Shown here: positions 59,425 to 64,000 of the stretch, in pieces
Numbering within the stretch: position 1 is the stretch's first letter
How the letters are laid out: every line of letters begins with the position of its first letter
DNA from: Niabella sp.
GTDB taxonomy: Bacteria; Bacteroidota; Bacteroidia; Chitinophagales; Chitinophagaceae
Direction of reading: 5' to 3'
Assembly: GCF_030150205.1 (NCBI RefSeq)
Contig: NZ_JASLGT010000018.1
Coordinates: forward strand, 8,949 to 72,948
Length of the DNA: 64,000 nucleotides
The notes under the pieces: model-generated
Told to the model about the DNA's origin: nothing
Seen by the model: only the letters and a program-made list of their open reading frames with translations
The model's database searches: none
Program-made: the position numbers and the translations under genes

Positions 59425-59469
59425 TTGGTAAAATAGTCCTTCACATAACTTTGAGTCCGCCGCGGCGGA
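59425..59469 (+). promoter_or_regulatory. Promoter and palindrome of the second operon of the locus
   Basis: A -33 TTG (59425-59427) and a -7 TAACTTTG (59446-59453, TAnnTTTG) are 18 bp apart. The predicted start (~59459) falls inside a perfect 14-nt palindrome, TCCGCCGCGGCGGA (59456-59469), which could be an operator. The first gene starts at 59500. Confidence 0.6.
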
Positions 59470-59499
59470 GCGATCTGTTAAAAAGCTTAAACAACTTCA

Positions 59500-60747
59500 A
59501 TGGTTAAAATAAAATGCTCGATTCTTGTATTACTTTTTTGTATGCTGTTTATCCGGGCATCGGCCCAGGTTAAACAGGACGCAATAAAAAAAGCGATCAA
59601 TGAAACAGCTGCTTATGTGGCCAATGTGCTCCTGGATAGCGAGGGCAAATCAAAATGTGACTATAACATTTTAGAGGCAAAATGGTATCCCTATGAAGTG
59701 CCCTGGCATACCGGGCAGGCCATTTATGCACTGTTGGCAGCATATAAACAAACGGGAAATAAAACCTACCTGGATGCGGCAAAAAAAAGTGGTGAATACT
59801 GGATCGGGTTGGAGATAAAAGAGCATCCCAAACTCAGCGGAATGATCAATGCCGTTCACGGTGACTTTATAGGCGATGATGTTATTGTATTCTCCACCGT
59901 TTCGGATGGCACGCCCGGCCTTTATGAATTATCGCGGGTTACAAAGGATCCCAAATATGCAGCAGTTGCTACAAAGGCCGCGGGCTGGATGCTTGCGAAT
60001 ATGTGCGATCTTAAACAAGGTGTGTGCTATGATAATGTGGATGCAAAAACCGGCGAGGTTTTAAAAGAATACAGTCCGTTTTGGAAGTCAAAGGATTCGG
60101 GCACGCAAAAACTCTTCGATGTATCCAGGCCCAATACGGAAGGATCCCTTTTTAAAGATGCATATGCATTTTCAGGAGATAAAAAATTTAAAGAAGCCTT
60201 TATCAATCTTTGCAATAGCCTGGTACAACTGCAGGGCCCTGAAGGTGTCTGGATGCAGTTTATGCCCAATTCGGTTGCGGATAATTATTTCCATCCGCGT
60301 TTTGCATTATGGTATGCAGAGTCGTTAATAGAAGCATTTAAACTGACCAGGGACCGGAAATATCTTGAAGCCGCGGCGAAAACGGCCCGGGCATTTATGA
60401 AAGCGCAGTTATCCAACGGGACTATATTTTATGAAAATTACCTGGACGAAAGAGCACCCGATAAAGGCTCTGTAACCGGCTCTGCTGTTGCGCTGGCGGG
60501 CATTGTGTGGATCGGGCTTGCGAAGGAAGGATATGCCGAATTTAATCCTGCTATTGAGCGATCTGCCCGCTGGCTGATCGACAATCGCTTTGCGCAGGAT
60601 CATCCGGATCCCAACCTGCGTGGTGCAGTGCTGGAAACCCGGACCAGGATGAAGAAAACAAAAATGTGGATCACCAACAGGGATATCGGAACTACGTTCG
60701 CCGTCCGGTTCCTTGCCGATTATTATGATTTTAAATTCCGGAAATGA
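59500..60747 (+). CDS. Secreted (alpha/alpha)6-barrel hydrolase-like protein
   Basis: The 415-residue protein has a signal peptide (MVKIKCSILVLLFCMLFIRASAQ). Tryptophan- and Tyr-rich helices pair as in (alpha/alpha)6 toroids (KWYPYEVPWHTGQAIYALLA, YLDAAKKSGEYWIGLEI, RFALWYAESLIEAFKLT, GSVTGSAVALAGIVWIGLAK). No exact GH88/GH105 signature (WCDAL) is present, so the family is uncertain; it may be an unassigned glycosidase or epimerase-like enzyme. The stop overlaps the lyase start by ATGA, so it is certainly part of the same operon. Confidence 0.7.
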   Translation: MVKIKCSILVLLFCMLFIRASAQVKQDAIKKAINETAAYVANVLLDSEGKSKCDYNILEAKWYPYEVPWHTGQAIYALLAAYKQTGNKTYLDAAKKSGEYWIGLEIKEHPKLSGMINAVHGDFIGDDVIVFSTVSDGTPGLYELSRVTKDPKYAAVATKAAGWMLANMCDLKQGVCYDNVDAKTGEVLKEYSPFWKSKDSGTQKLFDVSRPNTEGSLFKDAYAFSGDKKFKEAFINLCNSLVQLQGPEGVWMQFMPNSVADNYFHPRFALWYAESLIEAFKLTRDRKYLEAAAKTARAFMKAQLSNGTIFYENYLDERAPDKGSVTGSAVALAGIVWIGLAKEGYAEFNPAIERSARWLIDNRFAQDHPDPNLRGAVLETRTRMKKTKMWITNRDIGTTFAVRFLADYYDFKFRK

Positions 60748-62675
60748 TTTTAATGACAACCAGGTTGATACGATTTCGAACGCTTTTGCAAACGATTTGC
60801 TTCCTGGTAATAGGGTTGCAGTTACATGCCCAGGAGCAGCCGGATTTTACCGTAAAGAAAAGCCACCCGCGTTTATTATTATTGAAAGGTGAAGAAGCGC
60901 AGATCAGGAAAAAGATCGCCGGGGATGCATTTCTTGCTTCCATGCATCGATACATCATCAGGACCTCCGATTCAATTTTAAACGAACCGGTAGTAAAATA
61001 CGAATTGATCGGGAACCAGTTGTTAAAGGTTTCAAGAAAGGCGCTTACCTATATTTATTATTTGTCTTATTCCTGGCGTATGACCAGTGACGACCGGTAC
61101 GCAGCCCGTGCAAAAAAAGAACTGCTGAATGTCGCCTCCTTTAAAAGCTGGAACCCCACTCATTTTTTAGATGTGTCGGAAATGGTAACCGCGGTTTCTA
61201 TTGGTTACGACTGGCTGTACAGTTACCTTGATGGTGAAACAAAAGCGAGGCTCCGGGAAGCGATCATACAAAAGGGATTGTACGAATCCTTGCCTGAAAA
61301 AGCTACCGGTAAATCGCATTACAGCTGGCTGAAAAAAAAGAACAATTGGAACTCTGTTTGCAATACAGGAATGGCCCTGGGCGCCATTACCGTGTATGAA
61401 AGCGATCCGGAACTGGCACAGAAAATAATCGACAGGTCCGTAAAGTTGGTGCGTGATGTAGCGTTGGAAGAGTATTTACCGGATGGGAATTATCCCGAAG
61501 GGTACTCGTACTGGCGGTACGGAACTACTTATAATATTACATTGATCGACGCGCTGGAAAAATTATACGGATCTTCTTTTGGGCTGATGAACAATAAAGG
61601 CTTTATGAAAACGCCCGAATATATATTGCAAATGTCAACGCAAAATTCTGGTTGTTTCGCTTACGCGGATTGCTTTGCAGATCAGTCTCTGTCTTACCCG
61701 ATGCTTTGGTTTGCCAACCGCACCGGTGATCCGGGTATCCTTTGGACAGAAGCGGAACGACTAAACAATGCCCGTAAAATGGGTATGACGGATGCGGAGC
61801 TTTTTAATGTACGCTATCTCCCTTCTGCGTTGCTATGGGCCCCGGCAAATCCGTTTGCAGGAGTGAAGAGGCCGGGAAAAAGACTGTATGTTGGAAGAGG
61901 CACTACACCCATTGCCATTATGAGAAATCATTGGGGCGGAGATGATGAAATTTTTTTAGCAATGAAAGGTGGTAGCTGCGTTACCAACCATTCCCACATG
62001 GATATTGGCAGCTTTGTAATGTACCGTGGAAAAAATCAATGGGTAACAGACCTTGGCGGACAACCTTATTACTCACTGGAGAAATATGGTTTCAGTCTGG
62101 GTGACCGCAGTCAGTACTCCCGGCGCTGGGATGCGCTGCGTATCGGCACAAAGACACATAATATCATTACCATTGACGGAGACCGGCAGAATGTTACAGC
62201 AAAAGCAGAGATGGATGAGCAGGGTGAGCGTAAAGATTTCATGTATGCCATATCCAACCTGAGTGCTATTGACAGCCCGCGTGTGGCAAGGCGCAACAGG
62301 GGTGTTGCTATTGTAGATAATAACTATGTGGTTATCCGGGATGAGATCGTTAACACAGAAAAATTTACTGATATACGCTGGGCTATGCTTACACCTGCAA
62401 ATGTAAAACTCATTGGCAGGAATGAAGCGGAACTGGAAATGAATGGTGAAAAAATGCGGATGAAAGTAGAGGGAGAGGGCATTACTATGAATACCCGGAG
62501 CACGAAGCCGGAGTTTTCATTTGACGAAGATAATGGCAATACCATCATGGTAGGGTTTACATCCGTATTACAACCGGGCCAGTCGGTTGCTTATACCGTT
62601 TATTTGATTCCTGAAGGCACGCAGGTAAAAAATGAAAAGATCCGTCCCTTAAAGGAGTGGAAAATGATAAAATGA
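60744..62675 (+). CDS. Heparinase II/III-family polysaccharide lyase
   Basis: The 643-residue protein starts at ATG 60744 inside the preceding stop (ATGA); a second ATG at 60756 would leave a shorter signal (MTTRLIRFRTLLQTICFLVI then GLQLHAQ). The N-terminal (alpha/alpha) toroid has NNWNSVCNTGM (N201) and YPEGYSYWRYGTTY (Tyr 254/256). The C-terminal beta sandwich holds VTNHSHMDIGSFV (H416, H418). Asn, Tyr and His are the expected catalytic set for beta-elimination of uronic-acid polysaccharides. The exact PL subfamily cannot be fixed by eye. The product would be an unsaturated uronyl oligosaccharide, the substrate type of the next gene. Confidence 0.88.
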   Translation: MILMTTRLIRFRTLLQTICFLVIGLQLHAQEQPDFTVKKSHPRLLLLKGEEAQIRKKIAGDAFLASMHRYIIRTSDSILNEPVVKYELIGNQLLKVSRKALTYIYYLSYSWRMTSDDRYAARAKKELLNVASFKSWNPTHFLDVSEMVTAVSIGYDWLYSYLDGETKARLREAIIQKGLYESLPEKATGKSHYSWLKKKNNWNSVCNTGMALGAITVYESDPELAQKIIDRSVKLVRDVALEEYLPDGNYPEGYSYWRYGTTYNITLIDALEKLYGSSFGLMNNKGFMKTPEYILQMSTQNSGCFAYADCFADQSLSYPMLWFANRTGDPGILWTEAERLNNARKMGMTDAELFNVRYLPSALLWAPANPFAGVKRPGKRLYVGRGTTPIAIMRNHWGGDDEIFLAMKGGSCVTNHSHMDIGSFVMYRGKNQWVTDLGGQPYYSLEKYGFSLGDRSQYSRRWDALRIGTKTHNIITIDGDRQNVTAKAEMDEQGERKDFMYAISNLSAIDSPRVARRNRGVAIVDNNYVVIRDEIVNTEKFTDIRWAMLTPANVKLIGRNEAELEMNGEKMRMKVEGEGITMNTRSTKPEFSFDEDNGNTIMVGFTSVLQPGQSVAYTVYLIPEGTQVKNEKIRPLKEWKMIK

Positions 62676-63775
62676 TTTTTATGCAAAAAATAGTATTCGC
62701 GCTTTTGATAATTTTAGTTACGGCTGCTTCCTGTAAAACCGCTTATTTTAATGCTGCTGATAAAAGAAAGGCAGACCGCGTAGCCTCCTGGCAGGTGCAG
62801 CATTATTCGGATACATTGGCGCCAAAGGCAGGATGGATACAGGCCGCCATGTACCGGGGCATGGTTGAATGGGCCGCGCAGACAAATGCCCAATCCCTTT
62901 ATGATTTTCTTTTGCATACAGGTAAGGATCTGCAATGGGGGATGATGGACCGGCTTTATGATGCGGATGACCTGTGCATCGGGCAAACCTATTTCCGGCT
63001 TTATGACCGGTATAAAGATCCGGAAATGATCCGCAAAGTGATCAAAAGAGTGGATTCTGTTATTGCCAATCCCGACAAACAGCCCTTGCTTACGGAAAAA
63101 GGAAAATACTACCGCAACCGCTGGGGCTGGTGCGATGCATTGTTTATGGCACCACCGGTATACGCGCGGATCTACCAGTTAACAGGAAACCCGGTTTACC
63201 TGGATTTTTGTTTTTCGGAATTTAAGGTAACCACCGATGCATTGTACGATAAGGAAAAGCAATTGTTCTTCCGGGATCTCCGTTTAATAAATGAACGGGA
63301 CCATAAAGGAGAGAAGGTATTCTGGGCAAGAGGAAACGGCTGGGTATATGCAGGCCTGGCCCTGATGTTGGAAACGGTTCCGCCTTCGCACGAAAGCTAT
63401 GCCTGGTACCTCCGCCTGTTCCGCGAAATGACGGCTTCTGTTATCCGGGCACAGGACCGGCAAGGTGCCTGGCACAGCAGCCTATTGGATCCGGAAACCT
63501 ATGCGCAGCCGGAGAACAGCGCCGGTGGCTTTTTTGTATTTGGTCTTGCCTATGGCGTTAACAAAGGATTGCTGACGGAAAGCACTCATAAAACAGCGGC
63601 ACAGAAGGGCTGGAGATCCTTACAAAAATATGTAGACCGGTCGGGGAAACTGGGTTATGTACAGCCGGTGGGCCATGCGCCCCTGCAGCTTACAGAAGAT
63701 ATGACGGCACCCTATGGTGTAGGCGCCTATCTGTTGGCGGCCGCTGAAATGGCGAAGATGGGGAAGAAGAAGTAA
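62672..63775 (+). CDS. GH105-type unsaturated uronyl hydrolase (lipoprotein)
   Basis: The start is the ATG at 62672, overlapping the lyase stop (ATGA); frames running back to 62657 add five residues (MENDK) and are less likely. 367 residues. The signal ends ITVTAASC-like (ILVTAASC, lipidated C21). The GH105/YteR-type signature is clear: YDADDLCIGQTYFRL (D100), YRNRWGWCDALFMAPP with the catalytic D155, and WARGNGWVYAGLALML. The enzyme hydrates and removes the 4,5-unsaturated uronic acid left by a lyase. Being lipid-anchored, it probably acts at the outer membrane or in the periplasm. It is the last gene of the operon. Confidence 0.9.
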   Translation: MIFMQKIVFALLIILVTAASCKTAYFNAADKRKADRVASWQVQHYSDTLAPKAGWIQAAMYRGMVEWAAQTNAQSLYDFLLHTGKDLQWGMMDRLYDADDLCIGQTYFRLYDRYKDPEMIRKVIKRVDSVIANPDKQPLLTEKGKYYRNRWGWCDALFMAPPVYARIYQLTGNPVYLDFCFSEFKVTTDALYDKEKQLFFRDLRLINERDHKGEKVFWARGNGWVYAGLALMLETVPPSHESYAWYLRLFREMTASVIRAQDRQGAWHSSLLDPETYAQPENSAGGFFVFGLAYGVNKGLLTESTHKTAAQKGWRSLQKYVDRSGKLGYVQPVGHAPLQLTEDMTAPYGVGAYLLAAAEMAKMGKKK

Positions 63776-63799
63776 GACTGGACGAGAGGACCGTCCCAC

Positions 63800-63836
63800 T
63801 TCCGTCATGCTGAGGCCCGCCGAAGCATCCCTGTGG
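63800..63836. repeat. GTCATGCTGAGG...GAAGCATC repeat
   Basis: ccgtcatgctgaggcccgcc then gaagcatccctg. It is a GTCATGCTGA-type dispersed repeat unit with GC-rich filling; only one copy lies in this window. Confidence 0.4.
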
Positions 63837-63943
63837 TATCGAACTGCCCGAAAATTGAGGAGAGTGTAAAATAAATTGTGTAAACAGTTTTTAAGCAACT
63901 GCATTTAGAGGCGGCATCTGTTGTCAAAGATAGTTAAGAACTG

Positions 63944-63991
63944 ATGGAGTATGAACCCCCAATTTTGGATGGGCATGCTCCATTTTTTTTC
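63944..63991 (+). terminator. Hairpin with T-run at the right edge
   Basis: ATGGAGTATG (63944-63953) pairs with CATGCTCCAT (63974-63983) with one G-U wobble, followed by eight T. It lies 170 bp after the GH105 stop and could end that operon or belong to an element beyond the window. Confidence 0.6.
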
Positions 63992-64000
63992 GATATTAGT

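Noticed and set aside
56117..59499. SusD-like partner of the TonB receptor
   Set aside because: The gene after the receptor is a hydrolase in a new operon behind a terminator; no SusD-like lipoprotein is present in the window.

Overview
The window is a 64 kb piece of a Bacteroidota chromosome, most likely Chitinophagaceae. The evidence is in the sequence: promoters of the TAnnTTTG (-7) type, start codons without Shine-Dalgarno sequences, SusC-style TonB receptors, many signal peptides ending in AQ, lipoboxes ending in SSC or AAC, a DarA/DarB-type resorcinol locus, and a small bacterial SRP RNA. No rRNA, tRNA, CRISPR array or complete insertion sequence was seen. The genus cannot be fixed from the sequence alone.

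Layout. 1-2344: the 3' end of a TonB-dependent receptor and two outer-membrane barrel proteins. 3021-8530: an autoregulated TetR/ketoacyl-synthase pair, a ribosome hibernation factor, and a class I ribonucleotide reductase (nrdB, nrdA). 8572-17732: accessory envelope and redox genes (CPBP protease, rhodanese lipoprotein, a very large VIT/DUF2135 protein preceded by a broken duplicate of its own 5' end, a deacetylase-fold protein, LutB, a TlpA thioredoxin). 17861-23644: a DUF3472 protein, then a dialkylresorcinol-like locus (darA, darB, a conserved unknown, a BtrH-like protein). 24099-39108: housekeeping genes (rpsP, rimM, dinB, SRP RNA, fsa, a SpoU methyltransferase, a BamA/TamA-like protein, truB, mnmE) mixed with small lipoproteins and hydrolases. 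39331-42401: a superfamily 1 helicase whose 5' end carries an apparent frameshift. 42551-45023: katG with an OxyR-like upstream site and a strong terminator.

45240-63775 is the most distinctive block, a polysaccharide utilisation locus. It holds a LamG/endonuclease-exonuclease-phosphatase protein, three sulfatases, a 1282-residue GH28-GH2 fusion, a TonB receptor with no SusD partner, an (alpha/alpha)6 hydrolase, a heparinase II/III-type lyase and a GH105 lipoprotein. Several genes overlap by ATGA. The content suggests stepwise breakdown of a sulfated, uronic-acid-containing polysaccharide: desulfation, lyase cleavage, removal of the unsaturated uronyl end, then GH28/GH2 trimming.

A second theme is the density of short degenerate repeat islands between genes. 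They include TTATCAG-type, TCAAATATC-type, AACCTTAAAC-type, GTCAATGG-type and GTGCCGTAGGYAC hairpins, plus a 40-nt dispersed repeat. Two of these families also appear inside reading frames (mnmE and the deacetylase-fold gene) without breaking the frame.
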